A stretch of DNA of 64,000 nucleotides from Blautia obeum ATCC 29174 (GCF_025147765.1 NZ_CP102265.1:1123001-1187000); one strand, 5' to 3'; counted from the first letter of the stretch, positions 1-8,743 are shown. Made by a program: numbers and translations. Notes: generated by a model from the sequence alone, not told the origin.

Positions 1-585
1 TCAGTCCGACTTCTGCTTGCAGGTACAGCACTTGGAAGTGTGTGCAGTGCATTTTCAAACTTTGTTGTCTATATTGCGGGCGACAGAGATGGAATCCAGA
101 CAGTTACTTTCTGGCTGATGGGAAGTCTGGCAGGTGCGAAATGGGAAAATCTGGCTGTGATTATTCCCTGCGTTTTTATAGCAACCCTGTTTTTCTGCAC
201 CCAGAGCCGTATTCTCAATATGATGCTGCTTGGAGATGAGGTATCCATCACATTAGGAACTGACCTGCACAGATATCGTCAGGTGTATCTTGTAGTGACA
301 GCACTGTTGATCGGTTTTGTGGTATATTCCGCAGGTATCATTGGATTTGTAGGACTCATTATTCCTCATGTGGTACGAATGTTCTTTGGAACCGATCACA
401 AGAAAATGCTTCCACTGTCAGCACTTAGCGGTTCCATTTTCCTGATCTGGGCAGATGTTGCTTCCAGGATCATTATTCCCAAGAGTGAAGTCCCAATCGG
501 AATCCTGGTATCCATGATCGGAGCACCTTGCTTTATTTATCTGCTGGTACGCAGATCTTATGGATTCGGAGGTGAGAAATCATGA
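1..585 (+). CDS. FecCD/BtuC-type ABC transporter permease (5' end outside window)
   Basis: The reading frame is open from the first base of the window, so the start lies upstream and only the last 194 codons are present. The protein is a polytopic membrane subunit of a type II ABC importer for corrinoids, heme or siderophores. Recognisable family features are RLLLAG near the start, the GxxxxxxW segment in the middle and a C-terminal GFVGLIIPHVVRM motif, which is the coupling-helix region that contacts the ATPase. It overlaps the ATPase gene by four bases (ATGA), so the two are translationally coupled. The neighbouring cobaltochelatase favours a cobalt/corrinoid or tetrapyrrole substrate, but the sequence alone does not fix the substrate. 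Confidence 0.93.
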   Translation, partial: SVRLLLAGTALGSVCSAFSNFVVYIAGDRDGIQTVTFWLMGSLAGAKWENLAVIIPCVFIATLFFCTQSRILNMMLLGDEVSITLGTDLHRYRQVYLVVTALLIGFVVYSAGIIGFVGLIIPHVVRMFFGTDHKKMLPLSALSGSIFLIWADVASRIIIPKSEVPIGILVSMIGAPCFIYLLVRRSYGFGGEKS

Positions 586-1355
586 AACTGACAGCTTCTG
601 ATATCCATGTGGAGCTTGGCGGAAATGAGATTCTTAAGGGAATTGACGCAGCCATAAAGGAAAAGGAATTTGTAGGAATTATAGGACCAAACGGAAGTGG
701 AAAAAGTACATTGCTGAAATGTATTTACCGTGTACTGAAGCCAGATACCGGTGTGATCATGCTGGATGGAAAACCGCTGAACGAATATAAGGTAAAGGAT
801 TCTGCAAAAGCACTGGCAGTGGTGTCCCAGCACAACTACTATAATTTTGAATTTTCCGTACAGGAAATTGTAATGATGGGAAGGGCTCCTCATAAGAAAA
901 CCATGGAACGGGATAATGCCGAGGATTATAAGATCGTGGAAGAATGTTTGGAAAAAGTGGAAATGCTTCCCTATCGGCACCGTGTTTTTTCAAGTTTGTC
1001 TGGCGGTGAGCAGCAGCGAATCATTCTGGCAAGAGCTCTGGCACAGAAAACTGACTGTCTGATCCTGGATGAGCCTACCAACCATCTTGACATCAAATAC
1101 CAGCTCCAGCTTCTGGATATTGTAAAAAGTCTTGGGGTCACTGTGATCGGTGCTTTGCATGATCTGAATATTGCAGCAGCATACTGCGACCGGATCTATG
1201 CCATGAAGAACGGTCGTCTGGTGGCTTGCGGAACTCCAGAAGAAGTCATTACAGAAGATTTTATACATATGTTATATGAAGTAGATGCAACTGTAAAAAA
1301 GGATGAATACGGCATGCTGAATGTTACATACCATCCTTTGCATGTGAAAAAATAA
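582..1355 (+). CDS. FecE/BtuD-type ABC transporter ATP-binding protein
   Basis: A 257-residue cytoplasmic ATPase that powers the adjacent permease. It has Walker A GPNGSGKST near residue 35, a Q-loop (VVSQHNY), the ABC signature LSGGEQQR, Walker B LILDEPTNHLD and the switch histidine in ALHDLN. Length and motif order match the family for iron-siderophore, heme or vitamin B12 import. The start is the ATG overlapping the permease stop. The next gene, cbiK, follows after a 22-base gap with its own ribosome binding site, so the four genes at the left edge probably form one operon. Confidence 0.93.
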   Translation: MKLTASDIHVELGGNEILKGIDAAIKEKEFVGIIGPNGSGKSTLLKCIYRVLKPDTGVIMLDGKPLNEYKVKDSAKALAVVSQHNYYNFEFSVQEIVMMGRAPHKKTMERDNAEDYKIVEECLEKVEMLPYRHRVFSSLSGGEQQRIILARALAQKTDCLILDEPTNHLDIKYQLQLLDIVKSLGVTVIGALHDLNIAAAYCDRIYAMKNGRLVACGTPEEVITEDFIHMLYEVDATVKKDEYGMLNVTYHPLHVKK

Positions 1356-1377
1356 AGAAAAAGTGGAGGAAAGCTGA

Positions 1378-2166
1378 ATGAGCGATACAGCAAAAAAAGG
1401 AATTCTTGTAGTCAGCTTTGGTACCAGTCATGAAGATACCAGAGCAGTGACCATTGATGCGATTGAAAAAGAAATTGGAGCTGCTTTTACAGATTGTAAA
1501 ATTTATCGCGCATGGACCAGCAAAATGATTCTCGCCAGAATTGAAAAGAGAGATCATATTCACTATGACAATGTGGCAGAAGCAATGGAGCGTATGAAAA
1601 AGGATGGAATTACAGATGTGATCATTCAGCCTACTCATGTAATGAACGGTGTGGAAAATGATCTTATGAAAAAGGATGTTCTGGCGTATGCAGATCATTT
1701 TCAGTCTGTGAAATTCGGAGCTCCTCTACTTACAACAGAAAAAGATAATGAGTATGTGGTGAAAGCGGTTGCAGATGAGTTCCCTGTAATTAAGGATAAG
1801 GAAACGGCACTTGTGCTTATGGGGCATGGAACCGAGCACTACGCAAATGCCGTTTATGCCGCACTGGATTACAGATTCAAGGATATGGGATATGAAAATG
1901 TGATCGTAGGAACTGTGGAAGGTTATCCTGAAATTGACCAGGTCATGAAACAGCTTGGAAAATGCGGGGTAAAAAAAGTGGTAATCGCACCGTTTATGAT
2001 CGTTGCCGGTGACCATGCGAAAAATGACATGGCAGGAGAGGAAGAAGACTCCTGGAAAAATATCATCAGCAAAGCTGGTTATGAAGTGCAGACAGTTCTG
2101 AAAGGACTGGGGGAATATGAAAGTATTCGAAAACTCTTTGTGGAACATGCGAGGGAAGCGGTATGA
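1378..2166 (+). CDS. cbiK: Sirohydrochlorin cobaltochelatase, anaerobic CbiK type
   Basis: A 262-residue class II chelatase expected to insert cobalt into sirohydrochlorin in the oxygen-independent cobalamin pathway. The N-terminal ILVVSFGTSHEDTR and the conserved His segments MGHGTEH and VAGDHAKNDMAG are the CbiK/CbiX-type metal-binding elements; residues between them match the long CbiK form rather than the short CbiX. The start has a good GGAGG site (AGTGGAGGAAAGCTG). It lies directly downstream of an ABC importer of the corrinoid/heme class and overlaps the next gene by ATGA. Some CbiK homologues in such importer operons may act in heme handling instead; that alternative cannot be excluded here. 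Confidence 0.9.
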   Translation: MSDTAKKGILVVSFGTSHEDTRAVTIDAIEKEIGAAFTDCKIYRAWTSKMILARIEKRDHIHYDNVAEAMERMKKDGITDVIIQPTHVMNGVENDLMKKDVLAYADHFQSVKFGAPLLTTEKDNEYVVKAVADEFPVIKDKETALVLMGHGTEHYANAVYAALDYRFKDMGYENVIVGTVEGYPEIDQVMKQLGKCGVKKVVIAPFMIVAGDHAKNDMAGEEEDSWKNIISKAGYEVQTVLKGLGEYESIRKLFVEHAREAV

Positions 2167-2519
2167 TTAAAATTGGAACACTGACCTGCCTTCACTCCAA
2201 TAATGTATGTGCCAGAGTGGGATGCCTGAAGGCCTTTCAGAATCGCAGTGACTTTTTTGATGGATATTCTCCGGACACACTTCTGGGAGCAATGATGACC
2301 TGTAATGGATGCAAAAGTGTAAATCCCAAAGAACCGGATGTAGATGAGGAAATTCTGGAAAAAATAGATAGGCTGGTCAGCGAAGAAATTAAGGTAGTGC
2401 ATGTGGGAGCCTGTCGTCTGGACAGGGAGAAAAAAGAGTGCCCACGAATTGCCAAAATCTGTGAGATGATAGAATCCAGGGGAATCCAGGTGGTAAGAGG
2501 AACTCACAGAGAATCCTGA
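2163..2519 (+). CDS. CGGC-domain protein
   Basis: A 118-residue protein of the CGGC family, named for a conserved cysteine motif thought to bind metal. Visible are an early cysteine cluster (LTCLHSNNVCARVGC), CNGC near residue 50, and a C-terminal HVGACR followed by ECPRI. It starts inside the cbiK stop (ATGA overlap), which ties it to the tetrapyrrole/cobalt operon. Its molecular function is not established. It ends about 75 bases before the IS256-type element. Confidence 0.8.
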   Translation: MIKIGTLTCLHSNNVCARVGCLKAFQNRSDFFDGYSPDTLLGAMMTCNGCKSVNPKEPDVDEEILEKIDRLVSEEIKVVHVGACRLDREKKECPRIAKICEMIESRGIQVVRGTHRES

Positions 2520-2548
2520 AACAGGATAGAGAAATCGTATAGGGGAAA

Positions 2549-2585
2549 CTTCCAGGCAGATTGTGGAAAATAGTCTGTCTGGAAG
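2549..2585 (+). other. Hairpin at the 3' end of the cbiK operon
   Basis: CTTCCAGGCAGA pairs with a near-complementary arm TCTGTCTGGAAG across a short loop. There is no T-run, because the IS256 element begins ten bases later, so this may be a terminator whose tail was displaced by the insertion. I checked it for a cobalamin riboswitch core and did not find one. Confidence 0.35.
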
Positions 2586-2594
2586 GGAGTATCC

Positions 2595-2631
2595 CAAAGT
2601 TTGTGTAAACCTTCAAACTGATGTAAGATAG
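2595..2631 (+). repeat. Left terminal inverted repeat of the IS256-type element
   Basis: It begins CAAAGTTTGTGTAAAC and ends CTGATGTAAGATAG. The reverse complement of 5521-5558 reads CAAGTTTTGTGTAAAC and ends CTGATATAAGATAG, aligning with one single-base gap and a few mismatches. Confidence 0.8.
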
Positions 2632-2657
2632 AATTACTCAGTTTGGAGGTTTATTTT

Positions 2658-3905
2658 ATGGCAAGAAAAAAGGATTCACCACAAAAAGCAGCGCTTAGAG
2701 AACTCATGGGAAACTACCTGAAAGAAAACAATGTAAAAGTAAAAGATGGAACAGATGTTAATTCCATTATGCGGGATATGATGTCTATCATTTTGGAAGG
2801 CGCCCTTGATCAGGAACTGGATGAAGAACTGGGATATTCCAAATATGATTATCGAAATAAAGAAACCGATAATTCCAGGAATGGACATTCCCAGAAAACG
2901 TTACATACCAGTTACGGAGATATGGAGATTGATATTCCAAGGGATCGAAAAGGTGACTTCGAACCACAGGTTGTAAAGAAGTATCAGAATTCGATTATGC
3001 AGGACATGGAAGAAAAGATCATTTCCATGTACGCAAAAGGAATGACTACTGCCGATATAGAAAGCTACATGCGTGAATTATACGATCTTGAGATCTCCGA
3101 CAGTACTGTCAGCCGGATCACTGATAAGATCCTGCCAATAGTAAAAGAATGGCAGGAAAGGCCATTAGAAAGTGTGTATGCTGTTGTATTTATGGATGCG
3201 ATCCATTTCCATGCCCGTAATGAGGGGCAGATTGTAAAACGTGCTGTTTACATTGCGATTGGGATCGATATGGAAGGACGTAAGGATGTCCTCGGAATGT
3301 ATGTTGGTCAAAATGAAAGTGCCAAGTTCTGGCTCTCCATCCTGAATGGCCTGAAAAACCGGGGCGTAGAAGATATATTGATTGCGTGTGTGGATGGACT
3401 GACCGGTTTTCCACAGGCAATTGAAGCAGTATTTCCCCAGACCGAGATCCAGCAGTGCATAATCCATCAGATCAGGAATACCATGAAATTTGTTTCTTAC
3501 AAAGAGATCAAACCACTTATGGCAGATCTGAAGCGTGTATATGCAGCTCCTACAGAAGAAGTTGCATTGGCAGAACTGGACAGCTTTGACGAAAAATGGA
3601 GCGGGAAATACCCTAAGATTGCAAAGTCATGGAAAGATAACTGGGCAAATCTTTCAACGTATTTTAAGTATCCGGAAGCTGTCAGACGTCTGATCTATAC
3701 CACGAACACGATTGAAGGATTTAACCGCCAGCTCCGGAAAGTCACCAAATCCAAGACGGTATTTCCATCCGATGACAGTCTCTTGAAAATGCTGTATCTG
3801 GCCATGATAGATATCACCAAGAAATGGACGGGACACCGTCAGGATTGGGGACAGATCCATTCTCAGCTGGAAATTTTCTTCGAAGAAAGATTGGAAAGGT
3901 TATAA
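2658..3905 (+). CDS. IS256/Mutator-family transposase (copy 1)
   Basis: A 415-residue DDE transposase. The start is set at MARKKDSP because TTGGAGG lies just upstream; a TTG start at 2643 would place the ribosome site inside the gene. Catalytic residues are readable as D in VFMDAIHF, D in CVDGLTGF and E in TTNTIEGFN, in the usual IS256 spacing, with the conserved MYAKGMTT and ESAKFWL segments. It appears full length and intact. It is roughly half identical to the second transposase and has probably diverged from it rather than arisen by recent duplication. Confidence 0.93.
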   Translation: MARKKDSPQKAALRELMGNYLKENNVKVKDGTDVNSIMRDMMSIILEGALDQELDEELGYSKYDYRNKETDNSRNGHSQKTLHTSYGDMEIDIPRDRKGDFEPQVVKKYQNSIMQDMEEKIISMYAKGMTTADIESYMRELYDLEISDSTVSRITDKILPIVKEWQERPLESVYAVVFMDAIHFHARNEGQIVKRAVYIAIGIDMEGRKDVLGMYVGQNESAKFWLSILNGLKNRGVEDILIACVDGLTGFPQAIEAVFPQTEIQQCIIHQIRNTMKFVSYKEIKPLMADLKRVYAAPTEEVALAELDSFDEKWSGKYPKIAKSWKDNWANLSTYFKYPEAVRRLIYTTNTIEGFNRQLRKVTKSKTVFPSDDSLLKMLYLAMIDITKKWTGHRQDWGQIHSQLEIFFEERLERL

Positions 3906-3946
3906 GCAGAATGCATGCTAGGCAGGGCTGGCACAGCCAGTCCTGC

Positions 3947-3974
3947 TTGACATGCCTTAAAACTGCATTATAAT
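3947..3974 (+). promoter_or_regulatory. Sigma-A type promoter upstream of the second transposase
   Basis: A perfect TTGACA and a perfect TATAAT are separated by 16 bases, reading toward the transposase at 4091. A similar block (TTGACATGCC, then TATATA after 17 bases) recurs at 5375-5403 downstream of the second transposase, where it points out of the element toward the accessory region. Confidence 0.65.
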
Positions 3975-4090
3975 ACAAACAAGGACAGAACCCTGAAAAA
4001 CAGGTTCGAGAGTATGAAACTTTTTCTGTAAAATAATGTTTATAAGGTTCTTCTATGATACAATAAATATCATTAGGAGGGCCTTTTATT

Positions 4091-5332
4091 ATGGCAAGAC
4101 AAAAGAAACCTGTACATCGTGTACAAATGACAGAAGGAAAACGAAACATCATCCATCAGCTCCTGGAAGAGTACGATATCCAGTCTGCAGAAGACATTCA
4201 GGATGCGCTCAAGGATCTTTTAGGCGGCACCATTAAGGAAATGATGGAAGCTGAAATGGATGATCATCTTGGTTACGAAAAATCCAAACGCTCAGATAAT
4301 GATGATTATCGCAATGGTTATAAGCGGAAACAGGTCAACAGCCGGTATGGCTCGATGGAAATCGAAGTGCCACAGGATCGCAAATCAACGTTTGAACCAC
4401 AGGTTGTAAAAAAACGTCAGAAAGATATTTCCGATATTGATCAGAAGATCATTTCCATGTATGCCAAAGGAATGACTACCCGGCAGATTTCCGAAACCAT
4501 CGAAGATATTTATGGCTTTGAAACTTCTGAGAGCTTTATTTCTGATGTGACTGATAAGATCCTGCCACAGATCGAAGACTGGCAGAACCGGCCACTGGAC
4601 GAGGTCTATCCCATTCTCTACATTGATGCAATCCATTATTCTGTAAGGGATAATGGCGTGATCCGAAAGCTTGCTGCTTACGTGATTCTGGGAATCAACA
4701 CGGAAGGAAAAAAAGAAGTTTTAACCATCAGTGTTGGCGATAACGAAAGCGCAAAATACTGGCTTTCCGTTATGAATGAACTGAAAAATCGTGGTGTCAA
4801 AGATGTATTAATCATCTGTGCCGATGGTTTAACCGGAATCAAAGAAGCGATCGCAGCAGCTTTTCCAAAGACGGAATACCAGCGCTGTATTGTACACCAG
4901 GTAAGAAACACGTTGAAATATGTCCCAGATAAAGACAGAAAAGCCTTCGCTACGGATCTGAAAACCATTTATCAGGCCACAGATGAAAAGAAAGCTCTGG
5001 CAGCCTTAGAGCGTGTAACAGAAAAATGGACACCGAAATATCCGAATTCCATGAAGCGCTGGAAGGATAACTGGGACTCAATCTCGCCGATCTTTAAATT
5101 TTCAACGACGGTCAGAACGGTGATTTATACTACAAATGCTATTGAATCCCTGAATTCTACCTACCGGAAACTGAATCGCCAGAGAAGCGTATTTCCAAGC
5201 GATACAGCTCTATTAAAGGCACTGTATCTTGCCACATTTGAAGCTACGAAGAAATGGACCAGTACGATCCGCAACTGGGCACAGGTGTATGGTGAACTGA
5301 GTATTATGTACGAAGGACGCCTCCCAGAGTAA
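4091..5332 (+). CDS. IS256/Mutator-family transposase (copy 2)
   Basis: A 413-residue DDE transposase with an ATTAGGAGG ribosome site. Catalytic residues are D in YIDAIHY, D in CADGLTG and E in TTNAIESLN, and the MYAKGMTT segment is shared with copy 1. It appears complete. The DNA downstream of each transposase shares a CTTGACATGCC block and a following hairpin, so the pair may descend from two related IS units that lost their inner ends. Confidence 0.93.
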   Translation: MARQKKPVHRVQMTEGKRNIIHQLLEEYDIQSAEDIQDALKDLLGGTIKEMMEAEMDDHLGYEKSKRSDNDDYRNGYKRKQVNSRYGSMEIEVPQDRKSTFEPQVVKKRQKDISDIDQKIISMYAKGMTTRQISETIEDIYGFETSESFISDVTDKILPQIEDWQNRPLDEVYPILYIDAIHYSVRDNGVIRKLAAYVILGINTEGKKEVLTISVGDNESAKYWLSVMNELKNRGVKDVLIICADGLTGIKEAIAAAFPKTEYQRCIVHQVRNTLKYVPDKDRKAFATDLKTIYQATDEKKALAALERVTEKWTPKYPNSMKRWKDNWDSISPIFKFSTTVRTVIYTTNAIESLNSTYRKLNRQRSVFPSDTALLKALYLATFEATKKWTSTIRNWAQVYGELSIMYEGRLPE

Positions 5333-5408
5333 CGAATAAACAGGCGAATAAGACGGGCGGAAAACCGCCTGCTCTTGACATGCCATTCAACAACTGTTAT
5401 ATATAAAA

Positions 5409-5447
5409 CAAGGGTGAGAAGCCTGATTTTCAGGCTTGCCACCCTTG
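5409..5447 (+). other. Strong two-part hairpin downstream of transposase 2
   Basis: CAAGGGTG pairs with CACCCTTG, and inside it AAGCCTGA pairs with TCAGGCTT around a short T loop. There is no T-run after the stem. It could be a transcript-protecting structure or a weak terminator inside the IS. Confidence 0.5.
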
Positions 5448-5520
5448 CATATCATAGAAGAATCTTATTTACAGACTTTTTCTCACAGTCTCACAGGTTC
5501 TGTCCTCGATAACTAATGAC

Positions 5521-5558
5521 CTATCTTATATCAGTTTTTTCTGTTTACACAAAACTTG
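5521..5558 (-). repeat. Right terminal inverted repeat of the IS256-type element
   Basis: CTATCTTATATCAG, then TGTTTACACAAAACTTG: the inverted partner of 2595-2631. It is immediately followed by a 20 bp perfect palindrome. Confidence 0.8.
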
Positions 5559-5578
5559 AAACGCTCTCGAGAGCGTTT
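5559..5578. repeat. Perfect 20 bp palindrome abutting the IS end
   Basis: AAACGCTCTC followed by its exact reverse complement, with no loop. Such symmetry fits an operator for a dimeric regulator (it resembles LacI-family sites in its AACG...CGTT arms) or a preferred insertion site. The rest of 5579-5776 is AT-rich with a short TTTGCAAT direct repeat near 5710-5727 and no gene that I can support. Confidence 0.5.
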
Positions 5579-5776
5579 ACATTTTTCTTGTACCCTTGAT
5601 GTAATATATCGAATACTCAACTCTTTTTTATCCAATACAAATCTGCACATACCTAGTCAATAATCGCCTCTTCGTTATTTCTATTCTGCGTTTTATAATT
5701 CAAGAATAATTTGCAATTATTTGCAATTCCACCGTTCATCACGATATACTAAAAAATCTTTCCTTCTCAGAAATAT

Positions 5777-5999
5777 TTAATAGTTATCTCCCAGTGTAAT
5801 AGTTGTTTCCAAACTTTCTATTTTATCGCAAACATCTGTCAGTGAATCATATGGTCCAAGTCCTTTTATATCATTCAATTTATCTGCCAAATCTGATATG
5901 GAATTATCTGATCCATATCCTTTTATATCATCCAATTTAGAATTCATTTCTTGTAATTCAGCAAGAATCTGTTCCATAAGATTTACTAATTCATCCATA
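5777..5999 (-). CDS. Small acidic coiled-coil protein, function unknown
   Basis: A 74-residue protein on the minus strand. The start at 5999 is chosen because an AGGAGG site (complement 6009-6013) lies just upstream. The N-terminal half (MDELVNLMEQILAELQEM) has a heptad pattern typical of a coiled coil. The second half is an imperfect internal repeat of about 20 residues: DDIKGYGSDNS...DLADKLN, then NDIKGLGPYDS...DVCDKIE. No signal peptide or membrane helix is seen. I do not recognise the family. It sits alone between the IS and the defense genes and is transcribed away from them. Confidence 0.6.
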
Positions 6000-6013
6000 T
6001 TCTTTTTCCTCCT

Positions 6014-6426
6014 TATATAAATGCTCAATAGCAAGTACTATCAAAAATCAACCAAAGTTTTGGTACTTACAATTTAACATTTACTCGTATACGTTTAGAC
6101 AAGATAAATTAAAAAAGAAGAGCTTTCTGTCGAAACAGATGACACTTTCCTTTCATGACTGATTTTTTGTTGCTCGTCAACTGTCCGGCATCCGAAGTTC
6201 GGATTTTATGTGTCAGTTCACATGATAGATATATAGCCTATCTATTGATTACAGTATACACAGAATGAAGGGATTCGGCAATGGATTTGATAGAAAATGG
6301 TGGTGCTAGAATGGTAGATTACACACGTAATCAAACAATACTAGTTGGGTCGTTTTTTCTGTGGAAAAGAGGGGAAAATGACGATATAATATGATACAGG
6401 ATAAGTTGCGATTTGGAGATGAGATA
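6014..6426. other. Intergenic region upstream of the DUF4209 gene
   Basis: AT-rich, non-coding as far as I can see, and presumably holding divergent promoters for the small minus-strand gene and the DUF4209 gene. A short hairpin (TCCGAAGTTCGGA) lies near 6197-6209. No other feature is supported. Confidence 0.4.
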
Positions 6427-8223
6427 ATGAATATATATGAATTATTGAATAAAATTGTAGTGAATAGAAGACATTCGCTGTCGGTCAATTTGTTTACTGA
6501 AGAAGCTAGGGAAGAATTAGATGAGAACGAAAAACATATTTTTGATTTGTTGAGGAATATATCTTCTCTAGGAACAAAAATTTATAATAAAGGAATAGAA
6601 TTTCATCCAATGTTTGTAATGTCCGATGGTAGTCGGACTTTTTCGATAGATGATATATCTGAAGATGATTATTTGGTGCTGCAGAATTTGGAATTGGATA
6701 AAATACCTTTGAGCTTACGTGCGTTGATTGCAGATCTACTGTGGACTAAGAAAAAGAAATTTGATGCAGCTAAAATTGCAGCAGATGCGTATTGGCAATT
6801 ATTTAAGCTGTGGTATAAGGACGAAGATAATATTGGTACGCTTGATATGATTCGCAGAGCAGTGTGTATTTCGGCGCAAACAAAGCAAACTACATTGTAT
6901 AACGAAATACAAGAGTGGTTTAAGGAGTTTATAGATACTAGGGCAGCAAGTACAGAGGGCTTTTTTGCATTGAGAGTAATGGAATTGTTCTTTGAACAAA
7001 AGTATTTTGACGTATCGGTAATTTTGAAAGTATTAGATGATTTGATTGAAAAAAACAACGATAATATTGCAAAGGTAGAACAAGCTTATGAGTTAAAAGA
7101 GGAATGTTTATTTAAATTGCAGAGAAAAGAAGAAGCAACGCAAAATAATATTTTGTTGGCAGATTATTATATAAAATTTGCTGAGAAAATATTTCAGAAG
7201 GATATACAAGGAGCGTTAAGAGCTGTTAATTTTTTTCAAAAAGGAATAATATTATATCGGAATAATGGAGAGCCGGAAAAGGCAGAAACTACTCATAAAA
7301 GGCTTGTTGAAATTCAGAGAGAAATCCCCAAAATAATGGTGCCGTTTTCTATTGAATTAGATATTAAAGGTGTTGTCGACAATCTTAAAGTTAATATGGA
7401 AGGGCTATCGTTTGAGGAATGTGTAATTCGGCTGACTCAAATGTTTGTGTTTGAAAAGCAGGAGGATATTAAAAAACGTGTAATAGAAGAATTTAAAGAT
7501 AACCCGATTTCACATTTGTTTGGCAAGAGTTTAATAAATGCCCAAGGACAAACAGTGCTGGTATTACCACCACTTGATATTCATGATCCAGAAAAAAATC
7601 CGAAACTTATGGAACTACATATGTATCAAAATGCATTGGAAAAGCAAAAAGTCACGGGTGATATTTGGATGAAGAATGCTTTGCTTATAATAAGAGATAA
7701 ATTTGTTATGAATAAATCTATGGTGGAGTTTTTGGTAAAAGATAATCCAATTATTCCAGATGGAAGAGAAAGAATTTTTCAAAGCGGATTATATATGTTT
7801 TTGAACGGAGATTATTATGAAGCATTACACATCCTTGCACCACAGGTAGAAAACCTTTTTAGAAATATTGCACGAGAGGTTGGCGGCTTAACAGTAACAT
7901 TGGAAAATGATGGTTCGTCAATGGAAAAGGTATTAAGTTCAATTTTTTCTTTGCCAGAATTATTAGATTGTTATGATAATGATATTTTGTTTACATTTAG
8001 AGGGCTGCTAAACGAGCAATCTGGTGCCAATATACGAAATGAAATTGCACATGGCATCATAAGTGGATATGCTTGCTCTACAGGTGTTTGTCTATATTTT
8101 GGTGTGGCAGTTATAAAGTTACTTTCGCTTACATCATCTTCCTGTTATCAGATATTAAAAAAAAGTGAAAAGCTAAAGCATTTTGAAATGCCAGATAAGG
8201 ACGCACTCAAAGTAGTTAAGTAA
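6427..8223 (+). CDS. DUF4209-domain protein with RNxxxHG motif
   Basis: A 598-residue soluble protein. I chose the ATG at 6427 because GGAGATGAGATA precedes it at good spacing; an ATG at 6391 would add 12 residues. The C-terminal region contains RNEIAHG at residues 537-543 after FTFRGLLNEQSG, which is the hallmark of DUF4209. The R-x4-H spacing is the same as in HEPN-fold RNases. The N-terminal two thirds look helical and repeat-like, with no recognisable catalytic domain. DUF4209 proteins are often found in defense neighbourhoods. The AT-rich composition matches the following defense genes. A role as a toxin or sensor is inference. Confidence 0.72.
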   Translation: MNIYELLNKIVVNRRHSLSVNLFTEEAREELDENEKHIFDLLRNISSLGTKIYNKGIEFHPMFVMSDGSRTFSIDDISEDDYLVLQNLELDKIPLSLRALIADLLWTKKKKFDAAKIAADAYWQLFKLWYKDEDNIGTLDMIRRAVCISAQTKQTTLYNEIQEWFKEFIDTRAASTEGFFALRVMELFFEQKYFDVSVILKVLDDLIEKNNDNIAKVEQAYELKEECLFKLQRKEEATQNNILLADYYIKFAEKIFQKDIQGALRAVNFFQKGIILYRNNGEPEKAETTHKRLVEIQREIPKIMVPFSIELDIKGVVDNLKVNMEGLSFEECVIRLTQMFVFEKQEDIKKRVIEEFKDNPISHLFGKSLINAQGQTVLVLPPLDIHDPEKNPKLMELHMYQNALEKQKVTGDIWMKNALLIIRDKFVMNKSMVEFLVKDNPIIPDGRERIFQSGLYMFLNGDYYEALHILAPQVENLFRNIAREVGGLTVTLENDGSSMEKVLSSIFSLPELLDCYDNDILFTFRGLLNEQSGANIRNEIAHGIISGYACSTGVCLYFGVAVIKLLSLTSSSCYQILKKSEKLKHFEMPDKDALKVVK

Positions 8224-8430
8224 TATTGCGAAAATCCTTAGTAGTAACTCTAGCTTGTTTTGCTACCAACTTTACTACTAACAGCCCGCAACAACTTGCA
8301 TAAAAATACTTTTCATTTGCCATGGCAATGTTTAAGGAACGGAGCAAAAGCTTTGATTTTATTGGGTTTCTTGGAGGAAAGTGTAGAATTTATACCTTTG
8401 AAAGACCGGATCGGAATAGTTGAAATAATA

Positions 8431-8460
8431 TAAAGGCGTGGGAGAAATCCTACGCCTTTT
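8431..8460 (+). terminator. Rho-independent terminator after DUF4209 region
   Basis: AAAGGCGTGGGA, a GAAA loop, then TCCTACGCCTTTT. The stem has one mismatched step and ends in a T-run. Confidence 0.75.
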
Positions 8461-8463
8461 ACA

Positions 8464-8531
8464 TATAATCGCACAATTAGAACGAAAAAAGCCTCGTGAT
8501 CATGTACGAAAATGAAAGTAAAACTTATTAG
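8464..8531 (+). repeat. Left copy of a ~68 bp direct repeat bounding the defense module
   Basis: It aligns without gaps to 20298-20365 with about nine mismatches. A 24-base exact core (8481-8504) includes AAAGCCTCGTGATCATG. The two copies are 11,834 bases apart in the same orientation and enclose fic, the type III restriction-modification locus and the Hachiman-like genes. Confidence 0.8.
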
Positions 8532-8743
8532 ACGATATAAGGTATAAATTCATCCTTTGAAAGAATATTAGCTATTTATAGCATCCGTTTTAATAAAGCT
8601 ATTCGACTAGGAAACAGTTGTTATACCGGCTAAAAATGGTGTAATAAACAGGTGAAATAGATGGCGTTTTTGCCGATAGTGTGATATACTAGTCAGTAGA
8701 TTAGTAAGTTTGGATTTGATTTATAATGGATGGGGGATGGCAG

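Larger units (their letters stand above)
2595..5558 (+). mobile_element. IS256-family element with two transposase genes between one inverted-repeat pair
   Basis: Terminal inverted repeats of about 37 bp at 2595-2631 and 5521-5558 enclose two tandem, same-strand IS256/Mutator transposases. Both ends share GTGTAAAC followed by an ACTGATnTAAGATAG block. No second pair of inverted repeats was found between the two transposases. No target-site duplication is obvious in the flanks, which suggests an old insertion or a rearranged end. The element separates the cobalt operon from the accessory region. Confidence 0.75.
8224..8743. other. Intergenic region: terminator, left direct repeat, fic promoter
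   Basis: About 520 bases without a supported gene. It contains the terminator at 8431-8460, the left copy of the long direct repeat (8464-8531) and the leader of the fic gene. A possible -10 element (GATATACT) lies near 8683-8690. Confidence 0.5.

Noticed and set aside
2520..2594. Possible cobalamin riboswitch near cbiK
   Set aside because: There is only a simple hairpin; the conserved B12-box core is absent and the position is downstream, not upstream, of the operon.
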